Part shown: positions 1 to 6,378 of the stretch, piece by piece
How the letters are laid out: each line of letters starts with the position of its first letter
Position numbering within the stretch: the stretch's first letter is position 1
Origin: Propionibacterium sp.
Lineage (GTDB): Bacteria > Actinomycetota > Actinomycetes > Propionibacteriales > Propionibacteriaceae
DNA: 6,378 bases
NCBI GenBank assembly: GCA_012719335.1
Contig: JAAYAO010000375.1
Location: forward strand, 1-6,378
Direction: 5' to 3'
Notes under the pieces: generated by a model
What the model was told of the DNA's origin: nothing
The model's database searches: none
Seen by the model: only the letters and a program-made list of their open reading frames with translations
Made by a program: the position numbers and the translations under genes

Positions 1-7
1 CACCGGG

Positions 8-13
8 CACAAT
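8..13 (+). promoter_or_regulatory. Possible -10 hexamer for a leaderless transcript
   Basis: CACAAT lies six bases before the ATG at 20, and no Shine-Dalgarno is visible between them. This is the geometry expected if transcription starts at the ATG itself, which is common in actinobacteria. The match to TATAAT is only four of six and the window begins too close to show a -35 box, so this is a weak call. Confidence 0.25.
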
Positions 14-19
14 GCTGGG

Positions 20-829
20 ATGAACCATCCACGTGTCGAAGCAGACCCGCACAATCCGGGGGCCTGGATGGTGCGACTCGGGCACGCCGACCACTCCTGG
101 GTGAATCCGGATCGGCCCGATCTGTTGCTGTTCGACTATGTGCAACGCATCGCCGATGCGCTGGATGCCTGCGCCCCGGAGGGGGAACGGCTCCGGGTGG
201 TGCACATCGGGGGCGCGGGGATGACCTTGCCGCGTTATGTCGCCGCGACCCGCCCCACCTCGGCCCAGATCGTGCTGGAACCCGACGTGGCGCTGATCGA
301 GGAAGTGCGCGCCACCATTCCGCTGCCGAAGCACTCGGGCATCAAGGTGCGACCCATCGACGGACGAGCCGGGATCGCCGCGATGCCCGACGACTATGCC
401 GACGTGGTGATCGTGGATGCCTTCGCCGGCACCCAGGTACCCGCCGAGCTCACCACCGTGGGTTTCTTCGGTGACCTGCGCCGGGTGTTGCGCGCGTCCG
501 GAATGGCGATCGTGAACCTGACCGATCACCGCGATCTGCATTACACCCGCCGGGTGCTTGCCGGTGCCCGGGTGCTGTGGCCGAACGTCCTGCTCAGCGC
601 CGAACCCGGCACCCTGAAGGGCAAACGTTTCGGCAATCTGCTGGTGTTCGCCGGTGCCACCGCACTCCCGGAAGCAGCCCTGCAACGCAAAGCGGCCTCG
701 GCGGCCTTCCCATACCGGATCGTCTCGGGCCGCCACCTCGACCGGTTCGTCGGCACCGCCCGCCCATTCAGCGACATGGCACCCGAACCATCCCCGGAGC
801 CTCCGTCGGGTTCCACCAGTTGGTTCTAG
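20..829 (+). CDS. Spermidine synthase-like (SAM-methyltransferase fold) protein
   Basis: This 269-residue soluble protein has the Rossmann-like core of the spermidine synthase/methyltransferase superfamily. Visible landmarks are a family-like lead-in (PDLLLFDYVQRI, 33-44), the glycine-rich nucleotide loop HIGGAGMTLPRY (62-73), an acidic residue after strand 2 in VLEPD (85-89, Glu87) that would hold the ribose of a SAM-type cofactor, DGRAGI (114-119), and VIVDAFAG (130-137) after strand 4. True spermidine synthases carry a D-S/T-x-D type catalytic motif at that last place. Here it reads DAFAG, so aminopropyl transfer is doubtful and a methyltransferase-like or unknown role is as likely. The last 20 residues are Pro/Ser-rich and probably disordered. 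The ATG at 20 has no Shine-Dalgarno; a later ATG at 68 is an alternative start. The gene stands alone and is convergent with the next one. The fold call is fairly sure; the function is not. Confidence 0.8.
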   Translation: MNHPRVEADPHNPGAWMVRLGHADHSWVNPDRPDLLLFDYVQRIADALDACAPEGERLRVVHIGGAGMTLPRYVAATRPTSAQIVLEPDVALIEEVRATIPLPKHSGIKVRPIDGRAGIAAMPDDYADVVIVDAFAGTQVPAELTTVGFFGDLRRVLRASGMAIVNLTDHRDLHYTRRVLAGARVLWPNVLLSAEPGTLKGKRFGNLLVFAGATALPEAALQRKAASAAFPYRIVSGRHLDRFVGTARPFSDMAPEPSPEPPSGSTSWF

Positions 830-967
830 ACCTGCTCGCATCCCCATTGCGGCGCCTCACCATCGTGCGACATCCGGGACGGCCACCGGATACCGTCAAC
901 GGGCTGGTTCGTGGAGGTGAGTGGGGCGGCTGCGACGGGATGGAGTTGGCTATCTCGTGCTTCCTCG

Positions 968-1044
968 ATGACTGAATCCGCAAGCACTGGCCGAGCCGCG
1001 ACCATTATGGCCTTGACACTCGTCAGGCTTGCGGAATCAGTCAT
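968..1044 (-). repeat. 77-bp inverted-repeat element, copy 1
   Basis: The element starts ATGACTGAATCCGCAAGC and ends GCTTGCGGAATCAGTCAT. The two 18-base ends are complementary at 17 positions, leaving a 41-base centre. Read on the minus strand it aligns without gaps to the copies at 2039 and 2237; by hand count 58 of 77 bases match the 2039 copy. The central portion on that strand (a GCCATA core followed by GCGGCTCG) is the best-conserved interior block. As RNA it would fold into a long hairpin, and it lies 139 bases past the end of the upstream gene, so it could act in transcript termination or stabilisation. There is no T-run, so it is not a classic intrinsic terminator. Confidence 0.8.
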
Positions 1045-1104
1045 GGCGGTTGCCCGGTGAGCGCCTTGCCCGGATCCAGTGTGGCGAATGCACTCCGCGG
1101 CCTC

Positions 1105-1176
1105 CTCAACCGACGTCGGCAGTCCCTCTCACGCTGGTTGAGCCGGATTCGCGCAGCGAATCCGTGTCGAAACCCC
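1105..1176 (-). repeat. Extended palindromic repeat, copy A
   Basis: On the minus strand this reads GGGGTTTCGACA, then a hairpin (arms CGGATTCGC and GCGAATCCG, loop TGC; plus-strand arms 1144-1152 and 1156-1164), then GGCTCAACCAGCGTG, a short spacer, and CCGACGTCGGTTGAG. The first 47 bases (1176 down to 1130) are identical to copy B at 1922-1968. The GGTTTCGAC...GCTCAACC pattern resembles intergenic REP-like repeats that are frequent in several high-GC actinobacteria (recalled, not searched). It begins 46 bases past the stop codon of the membrane-protein gene on the same strand, so the hairpin would sit in that gene's 3' untranslated region. Confidence 0.8.
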
Positions 1177-1221
1177 GTGCGTCGTCGCGCTCGGCTGGTC
1201 CGATGGGCACCTGCCGCAGTG

Positions 1222-1842
1222 TCAACGCCCGGCCGGGGCCGGGGAATCGTCGTCGTACCAGGCCGACGAGGTGGGCACCCAGACCAGAGCCAAGCAGATG
1301 CCGATGTGGGTCAGCGCGAAGGCCCACCACCACCAGTCACCGCGCAGCCACCAGATCGCGAACACCGCGGTGACCACACCCATGGCGGTGTACATCAACC
1401 GCATCGCGGCCTTGCGGTACAGCATCAGCACCGCCATCACGATCGCGGCGGTCGGCAACAACAGCAACGGGATGGCCAGCCCCTCACTCAGCCGGTGATG
1501 CGCGGTGGACATGATCCGGTACAGGCCACCGGCGGCGAGATCCTCGCTGTCCAGTACTCCGAGGCCGGTGGCCATGAACAACCAGGCGATCAGTACTGCG
1601 AAGATCCACTCGATCGACGCGACCACGGTCATCACGATGCTGACCGTCATCGCGATGGGGCGGTGCCGCGGCCGGGGCTGGGGGCGTGGCGGTGCCGGGG
1701 GTGGGTACGGTGCCGGACGTTGCGGCGGCAAGCCGCGCACCCGTACCTCGTCCGCATACCCCGGCACCGGGCGCTTCGCGCGCTGCCCGGGGGTGACCGG
1801 CAGGCGATGGCCGTCGGGCGGTCGCTGCTGGGGATGGGTCAC
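1222..1842 (-). CDS. Proline-rich four-helix membrane protein, unknown function
   Basis: I do not recognise this protein. From the GTG at 1842 it has 206 residues. The first 60 or so are cytoplasmic-looking, rich in Pro, Arg and Gln, with a PPQRPAPYPPPAPP stretch near 40-52. Hydrophobic segments follow at about 64-97 (long, starting MTVSIVMTVVASIEW), 121-142, 147-167 and 171-191, with a tight tryptophan cluster GDWWWW just before the last helix. The tail is short and acidic (YDDDSPAPAGR). Pro-rich N-termini before membrane helices are common in actinobacterial envelope proteins, but no catalytic or transport motif is visible. The frame stays open to a TTG at 1887 (221 residues); I prefer GTG because MTHPQQRPP looks like a natural N-terminus. 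Neither start has a strong ribosome-binding site. The gene is bracketed by oppositely oriented copies of the same repeat module. Confidence 0.7.
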   Translation of the reverse strand: MTHPQQRPPDGHRLPVTPGQRAKRPVPGYADEVRVRGLPPQRPAPYPPPAPPRPQPRPRHRPIAMTVSIVMTVVASIEWIFAVLIAWLFMATGLGVLDSEDLAAGGLYRIMSTAHHRLSEGLAIPLLLLPTAAIVMAVLMLYRKAAMRLMYTAMGVVTAVFAIWWLRGDWWWWAFALTHIGICLALVWVPTSSAWYDDDSPAPAGR

Positions 1843-1921
1843 CCGGTCAGTCTGCCATGCCGGCTCAGGACGTGCGGGCGCTATCAACGGCAGTTGAATC
1901 CAGCCGGGCGCAAAGGTGAAG

Positions 1922-1996
1922 GGGGTTTCGACACGGATTCGCTGCGCGAATCCGGCTCAACCAGCGTGGTGAGGAAGCGTGCCGACGTCGGTTGAG
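1922..1996 (+). repeat. Extended palindromic repeat, copy B
   Basis: Same unit as copy A but on the opposite strand: GGGGTTTCGACA, hairpin with arms at 1934-1942 and 1946-1954 around a TGC loop, GGCTCAACCAGCGTG, spacer, then CCGACGTCGGTTGAG. The GCTCAACC at 1955-1962 and GGTTGAGC at 1990-1997 are themselves inverted repeats of each other, giving a BIME-like layout of facing half-sites. The first 47 bases match copy A exactly. The spacer differs by several bases and about three bases of length. Confidence 0.8.
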
Positions 1997-2038
1997 CGGC
2001 CGGGTGGTCAGCCGATGGGAGGGTGCTGTGGGTCGCCC

Positions 2039-2115
2039 ATGACTGAAGTCTCGAGCATGGTGGGCGTCGAAGCCATATTGTCCGCGGCTCGTCCCGGGCT
2101 TGCGGTTTCAGTCAT
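2039..2115 (+). repeat. 77-bp inverted-repeat element, copy 2
   Basis: Its ends ATGACTGAA and TTCAGTCAT form a perfect 9-bp terminal inverted repeat. The next nine positions pair only partly, unlike copy 1. The interior contains the shared GCCATA core and GCGGCTCG. The flanking GCCC and CGGGGGG could lengthen the stem. There is no obvious short direct duplication of host sequence at the borders. Confidence 0.8.
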
Positions 2116-2163
2116 CGGGGGGTCAGGAGCGCTCGGCGTGAGTGGGCGGGCGGTGCTTCCACT

Positions 2164-2207
2164 GGTTTCGACGGGCGGCCACTGCGTGGCCTGCTCAACC
2201 GACGTGG
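2164..2207 (+). repeat. Extended palindromic repeat, copy C
   Basis: The outer parts match copies A and B (GGTTTCGAC at 2164-2172, GCTCAACC at 2193-2200 followed by GACG), but the inner hairpin has a different stem: GGCCAC and GTGGCC at 2177-2182 and 2186-2191. The loop is again TGC. The stem sequence has changed while pairing and loop are kept, which suggests the hairpin itself matters or that the family has modular stems. Confidence 0.75.
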
Positions 2208-2236
2208 AAGCCGATGGGAGGGTCTGTGGGTCACCC

Positions 2237-2313
2237 ATGACTAAAGCCTCGAGCATGGCGGGCGCCGAAGCCATAGTGTCCGCGGCTCGTCCCGGGCGTG
2301 CGGTTTCAGCCAT
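2237..2313 (+). repeat. 77-bp inverted-repeat element, copy 3
   Basis: This is 70 of 77 identical to copy 2 by hand count. Substitutions at positions 7 (ATGACTAAA) and 74 (TTTCAGCCAT) lie in the terminal arms; each disturbs a terminal base pair, so the end pairing is weaker than in copies 1 and 2. Flanking TCACCC and GGGGGTGA can extend the stem outward. It lies on the same strand as copy 2. Confidence 0.8.
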
Positions 2314-2337
2314 CAGGGGGTGAGCATCGGTGGAAGT

Positions 2338-2347
2338 CAACCGGTTG
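2338..2347. repeat. 10-bp perfect palindrome
   Basis: CAACCGGTTG is self-complementary and sits between copy 3 of the 77-bp element and palindromic repeat D. It may be a remnant of the outer AACC/GGTT half-sites of the repeat family. A protein-binding role cannot be judged from sequence. Confidence 0.4.
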
Positions 2348-2360
2348 GGCTGTCACCGGG

Positions 2361-2405
2361 GGTTGCGGTGCGGATTCGCCGCCCGAATCCGGCTCGGCCG
2401 GCGTG
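2361..2405 (+). repeat. Extended palindromic repeat, degenerate copy D
   Basis: The hairpin arms CGGATTCG (2371-2378) and CGAATCCG (2384-2391) are those of copies A and B, but the loop is CCGCC rather than TGC. The outer parts have drifted: GGTTGCGGTG replaces GGTTTCGACAC, and GGCTCGGCCGGCGTG replaces GGCTCAACCAGCGTG. On the minus strand the hairpin starts about 20 bases past the DUF2510 gene stop and could stabilise or end that transcript. There is no U-tract. Confidence 0.7.
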
Positions 2406-2411
2406 ACGATC

Positions 2412-3272
2412 TCACTCGCGCACTTGGAGTTCGCCGATCAGGTCTTGGGCGGGCTGGATGTACTGGTCGGCGTTCTCGGGGATGGAGGCGAAGTAGACCG
2501 CGGCCGCGCCGGGCTCGGTCTCGACGATCAGCACGATCACGTACTCGCGTTTGGCCTCGACCCCGGGAATGTCGAAGCCGAGCCAGGTCTCGATGATCCA
2601 GGCGTCGTGGCCGTCCACGGTGATCGCCTCGCTGCGCTGGTCATCGCGGGTGATGTCGGTGTCACCGTAGAAGGTGCCGGTGATGCAGTTCATCACCACA
2701 TCGGCACCCTGTTCGGGCCCGAAGAAGCCGTCACCGGCCACCAGGTCGGCGACGAACACACCGGCCAACCAGGTCGGATCCTCCTCGATCACTATCTCCT
2801 GACGCATCGCGTCACGGCCGAAGGCGATCCGGTCCTCGGGCATCGGCGCGCTCCACGGCGAGCCCAGTTTCGGATACGACAACTGCCCGCCGTGGACGCG
2901 GCCGTCGTTCGGTTGCGGGGTGCGCGATTCCAACGGGGTGTCGTCGTGTGGACACACGTCCTGGGTCTGGTTGCCGCCACCGGCCCGGCCCCCGCCGTTG
3001 TCACCTCCGCGCAGCAGCCCGCTCACGCCCCAGACCACCGCTCCGATCACGGCCACCACCAGGACGAGCCCGAGGATCGGCCACAGCAACCTGCTCCGTC
3101 GCGGCTCACCGGGTCCGGTCGGGCCACCGCCGGGGCCACCGGGTGCGCCGGTGGGCGGGGGAGGGGTGCCGGTCGGGTTGTCGGTGGTGACCTGCGACCA
3201 GGTCTGCCCGTCCCAATACCGAAAACGCCCCGGGGTGCCGGCCGGGTCGGGAAACCATCCTGGTGCGCTCAT
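2412..3272 (-). CDS. DUF2510 domain protein with a single membrane anchor
   Basis: The protein has 286 residues. The N-terminus APGWFPDPAGTPGRFRYWDG (3-22), followed by QTWS, is a textbook DUF2510 motif, a short Trp-rich module found at the ends of actinobacterial membrane proteins. It is followed by a Pro/Gly-rich linker (32-56), basic residues PRRSR, one transmembrane helix (about 62-87), a Gly/Asn-rich spacer (89-103) and an extracytoplasmic domain (about 105-286). That domain has two cysteines (107 and 196) that could form a disulfide, and no active-site motif I recognise. The expected topology is N-in, C-out. The frame stays open upstream to 3392, but the ATG at 3272 starts exactly at the conserved domain. 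It lacks a Shine-Dalgarno. The VOC gene ends 44 bases upstream on the same strand, so co-transcription is possible. The function is unknown; an envelope-associated role is an inference. Confidence 0.85.
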   Translation of the reverse strand: MSAPGWFPDPAGTPGRFRYWDGQTWSQVTTDNPTGTPPPPTGAPGGPGGGPTGPGEPRRSRLLWPILGLVLVVAVIGAVVWGVSGLLRGGDNGGGRAGGGNQTQDVCPHDDTPLESRTPQPNDGRVHGGQLSYPKLGSPWSAPMPEDRIAFGRDAMRQEIVIEEDPTWLAGVFVADLVAGDGFFGPEQGADVVMNCITGTFYGDTDITRDDQRSEAITVDGHDAWIIETWLGFDIPGVEAKREYVIVLIVETEPGAAAVYFASIPENADQYIQPAQDLIGELQVRE

Positions 3273-3278
3273 GGGTCG

Positions 3279-3284
3279 AGGATA
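3279..3284 (-). promoter_or_regulatory. Possible -10 hexamer for leaderless DUF2510 transcript
   Basis: On the minus strand TATCCT is followed by CGACCC and then the ATG. It fits the actinobacterial -10 form TAnnnT, and the six-base gap would put the transcription start at the start codon, which would explain the absence of a Shine-Dalgarno. No good -35 is visible 16-19 bases upstream. Confidence 0.35.
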
Positions 3285-3316
3285 GATAGCCGAGGGGCCC
3301 GGTGCCCAGGATGCCG

Positions 3317-5362
<2,046 letters not shown>

Positions 5363-5364
<2 letters not shown>

Positions 5365-5368
5365 GGAG
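5363..5368 (+). promoter_or_regulatory. Ribosome-binding site of guaB3 overlapping the guaB stop
   Basis: GAGGAG overlaps the last two bases of the guaB TGA and lies six bases before the ATG at 5375. The overlap indicates one transcript and probable translational coupling of the two genes. Confidence 0.75.
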
Positions 5369-5374
5369 CTATTC

Positions 5375-6378
5375 ATGATTGACATCGGCAGATCCAAGCG
5401 TGCCGAGCGCGCCTTCTCGTTGGACGAGGTGGCGATCGTGCCGGCTCGGCGCACCCGCGGGCCCGAGGAAGTATCCCTGCAGTGGCAGATCGACGCCCAG
5501 TCGTTCGACCTGCCGATGGTCGCCGCACCGATGGACTCGATCATGTCCCCGGCCACCGCGATCGAGGTCGGACGCCTCGGCGGGCTGGGGGTGCTGAACC
5601 TCGAAGGCCTGTGGACCCGGTACGCCGATCCCGAACCGCTGCTGGAGGAACTGGCCGGCATCGAGGATTCGGTGGCCGCCACCACCCGGATGCAGGAGCT
5701 GTACCTCGAACCGATCCAGCCCGAGCTGATCACCGAACGGCTCAAGCAGATCCGCGACGCCGAGGTGCCGGTCGCCGGTGCCCTGTCGCCGCAGAACACC
5801 CAGGAATTCGCCGACGTGGTGGTGCGCGCGGCACCCGACTTCTTCGTGATCCGGGGCACCACGGTCTCGGCCGAGCACGTGTCGTCCCAGCACGAACCGT
5901 TGAACCTGAAGAAGTTCATCTACGACATCGAGGTGCCGGTGATGGTCGGTGGGGTCGCCACCTACACCGCCGCCCTGCACCTGATGCGCACCGGTGCCGC
6001 CGGTGTGCTGGTCGGTTTCGGCGGCGGTGCCACCCACACCACCCGCGACGTGCTCGGTATCGAGGTGCCGATGGCCACCGCGATCTCCGATGTCGCCGAG
6101 GCACGCCGCGACTACTTGGACGAGTCGGGCGGGCGCTATGTGCATGTGATCGCCGACGGCGCGGTCGGACGCTCCGGTGACATCGCCAAGGCGATCGCCT
6201 GCAGGGCGGACGCGGTGATGGTCGGCGCCCCGCTGGCCCGCGCCGCCGAGGCCCCGGGCCGTGGTTTCCACTGGGGTGCGGAGGCCTGGCACCCGAACCT
6301 GCCGCGCGGTGAGCGGGTCAAGTTCGAGTCGCTGGGCTCCTTGGAGGAGGTGCTGATCGGCCCGTCCCATGTGCCGGA
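5375..6378 (+). CDS. guaB3: GuaB3 family IMP dehydrogenase-related protein (3' end missing)
   Basis: The frame is open from the ATG at 5375 to the window edge: 334 codons plus two bases. The Mycobacterium homologue has about 375 residues, so about 40 are missing. It starts MIDIGRSKRAERAFSLDEVA, a GuaB3 signature, followed by MVAAPMDSIMSPATAIEVGRLGGLGVLN (48-75), the barrel region equivalent to the IMPDH substrate pocket. There is no CBS insertion. The loop that carries the catalytic cysteine in IMPDH and GMP reductase reads VGFGGGATHTTRDVLGI (213-229) and has no Cys; the only Cys visible is in AIACRADA (273-280). DGAVGRSGDIAKAI and VMVGAPLA match the phosphate-binding strands. Mycobacterial GuaB3 has been reported without IMPDH activity, while a cyanobacterial GuaB3 was reported as a GMP reductase (recalled). 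Which applies here is open. It is almost certainly co-expressed with guaB. Confidence 0.93.
   Translation, partial: MIDIGRSKRAERAFSLDEVAIVPARRTRGPEEVSLQWQIDAQSFDLPMVAAPMDSIMSPATAIEVGRLGGLGVLNLEGLWTRYADPEPLLEELAGIEDSVAATTRMQELYLEPIQPELITERLKQIRDAEVPVAGALSPQNTQEFADVVVRAAPDFFVIRGTTVSAEHVSSQHEPLNLKKFIYDIEVPVMVGGVATYTAALHLMRTGAAGVLVGFGGGATHTTRDVLGIEVPMATAISDVAEARRDYLDESGGRYVHVIADGAVGRSGDIAKAIACRADAVMVGAPLARAAEAPGRGFHWGAEAWHPNLPRGERVKFESLGSLEEVLIGPSHVP

Larger units (their letters stand above)
830..1221. other. Convergent intergenic region carrying repeats
   Basis: This gap lies between the 3' ends of the spermidine synthase-like gene (plus) and the membrane-protein gene (minus). Bases 830-967 hold no gene, RNA or clear terminator that I can see. 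From 968 on, the gap holds a 77-bp inverted-repeat element (968-1044), 60 bases without recognised structure (1045-1104), and a palindromic repeat (1105-1176). Short open frames here (for example one on the minus strand from 1044) are not supported as genes. Confidence 0.7.
2010..2320 (+). repeat. Direct duplication, about 110 bp, period 198-199 bp
   Basis: The segments 2010-2122 and 2209-2320 are direct repeats of each other. Each begins AGCCGATGGGAGGGT, continues through CTGTGGGTC and a CCC run into a 77-bp element, and ends in a G-run. By hand the upstream 30 bases differ by one substitution and one indel, and the 77-bp cores by seven substitutions. Palindromic repeat C lies between the two, so a whole module appears to have been duplicated in tandem. 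Confidence 0.8.
1843..2411. other. 569-bp intergenic region filled with repeats
   Basis: This stretch upstream of the membrane-protein gene holds palindromic repeats B, C and D and two 77-bp elements, arranged as B, 77-bp, C, 77-bp, D. Open frames run through it on both strands, including one that translates both 77-bp copies as similar peptides, but the differences between those copies avoid third codon positions, which argues against coding. Bases 1843-1920 must hold the promoter of the membrane-protein gene; I cannot pick a convincing -10/-35 pair there. Confidence 0.7.

Noticed and set aside
968..1044. Intrinsic terminator downstream of the spermidine synthase-like gene
   Set aside because: The stem is strong, but it lies 139 bases past the stop codon, has a 41-base loop and no T-run, so I list it as a repeat element and only mention a possible role in transcript ends.
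1057..1995. 312-residue plus-strand open frame opposite the membrane-protein gene
   Set aside because: The reverse strand has clear transmembrane helices and a sensible tail, whereas this frame is Arg/His/Gln-rich and its ends fall inside repeats A and B.
1105..1996. Insertion sequence or composite transposon around the membrane-protein gene
   Set aside because: There is no transposase reading frame and no target-site duplication at the outer borders; the flanking inverted modules are better explained as dispersed intergenic repeats.
1979..2323. Open frame on the plus strand that translates the two downstream 77-bp elements as similar peptides (MTEVSSMVGVEA... and MTKASSMAGAEA...), with a third related peptide in copy 1 on the minus strand
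   Set aside because: The seven differences between copies 2 and 3 fall at codon positions 1 and 2 and never at position 3, the opposite of protein-level selection. The frame also runs straight through palindromic repeat C and has no convincing ribosome-binding site.
968..2405. CRISPR array or integron-type recombination sites
   Set aside because: There are only a few repeat copies, in mixed orientation and with irregular spacing. There are no cas or integrase genes in the window, and no attC-like core sites.

Overview
The window looks like a chromosomal segment of a high-GC Gram-positive bacterium (Actinomycetota). The evidence is the strong G/C bias at third codon positions, a DUF2510 protein with one membrane anchor, and the tandem pair guaB-guaB3, an arrangement known from actinobacteria such as Mycobacterium (guaB2-guaB3). 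The protein sequences feel closest to Propionibacteriales, but this is an impression and not a database result.

Layout. (1) 20-829, plus strand: a spermidine-synthase-like Rossmann-fold protein that lacks the usual catalytic acidic motif. (2) 830-1221: a convergent intergenic gap holding a 77-bp inverted-repeat element and an extended palindromic repeat. (3) 1222-1842, minus strand: an unrecognised four-helix membrane protein with a proline-rich N-terminus. (4) 1843-2411: a 569-bp gene-free stretch packed with further copies of the same two repeat families. (5) 2412-3272 and 3317-3673, both minus strand: a DUF2510 membrane-anchored protein, and upstream of it a small VOC/glyoxalase-fold protein. 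(6) 3674-3849: a divergent promoter region with several dyad symmetries. (7) 3850-5364 and 5375-6378, plus strand: guaB (IMP dehydrogenase with CBS domains) and, 10 bp later, guaB3, which is cut off by the window end.

How the parts fit. guaB and guaB3 almost certainly form an operon: a GAGGAG ribosome-binding site overlaps the guaB stop codon. GuaB makes XMP from IMP, the committed step of GTP synthesis. GuaB3 keeps the barrel but has no CBS domains and no cysteine in the catalytic loop, so its activity is uncertain. The VOC and DUF2510 genes are co-directional and may be co-transcribed. The other two genes look like independent units separated by repeats.

The most unusual content is the repeat material between 968 and 2405. 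There are three 77-bp elements of identical length with ATGACTGA-type terminal inverted repeats. There are also four copies (A-D) of a hairpin-bearing repeat of the GGTTTCGAC...GCTCAACC type. In three places the two families occur together as a composite module, and two modules in opposite orientation bracket the membrane-protein gene. These read as REP/BIME-like or MITE-like intergenic elements. I see no convincing evidence for a new enzymatic or defence system.
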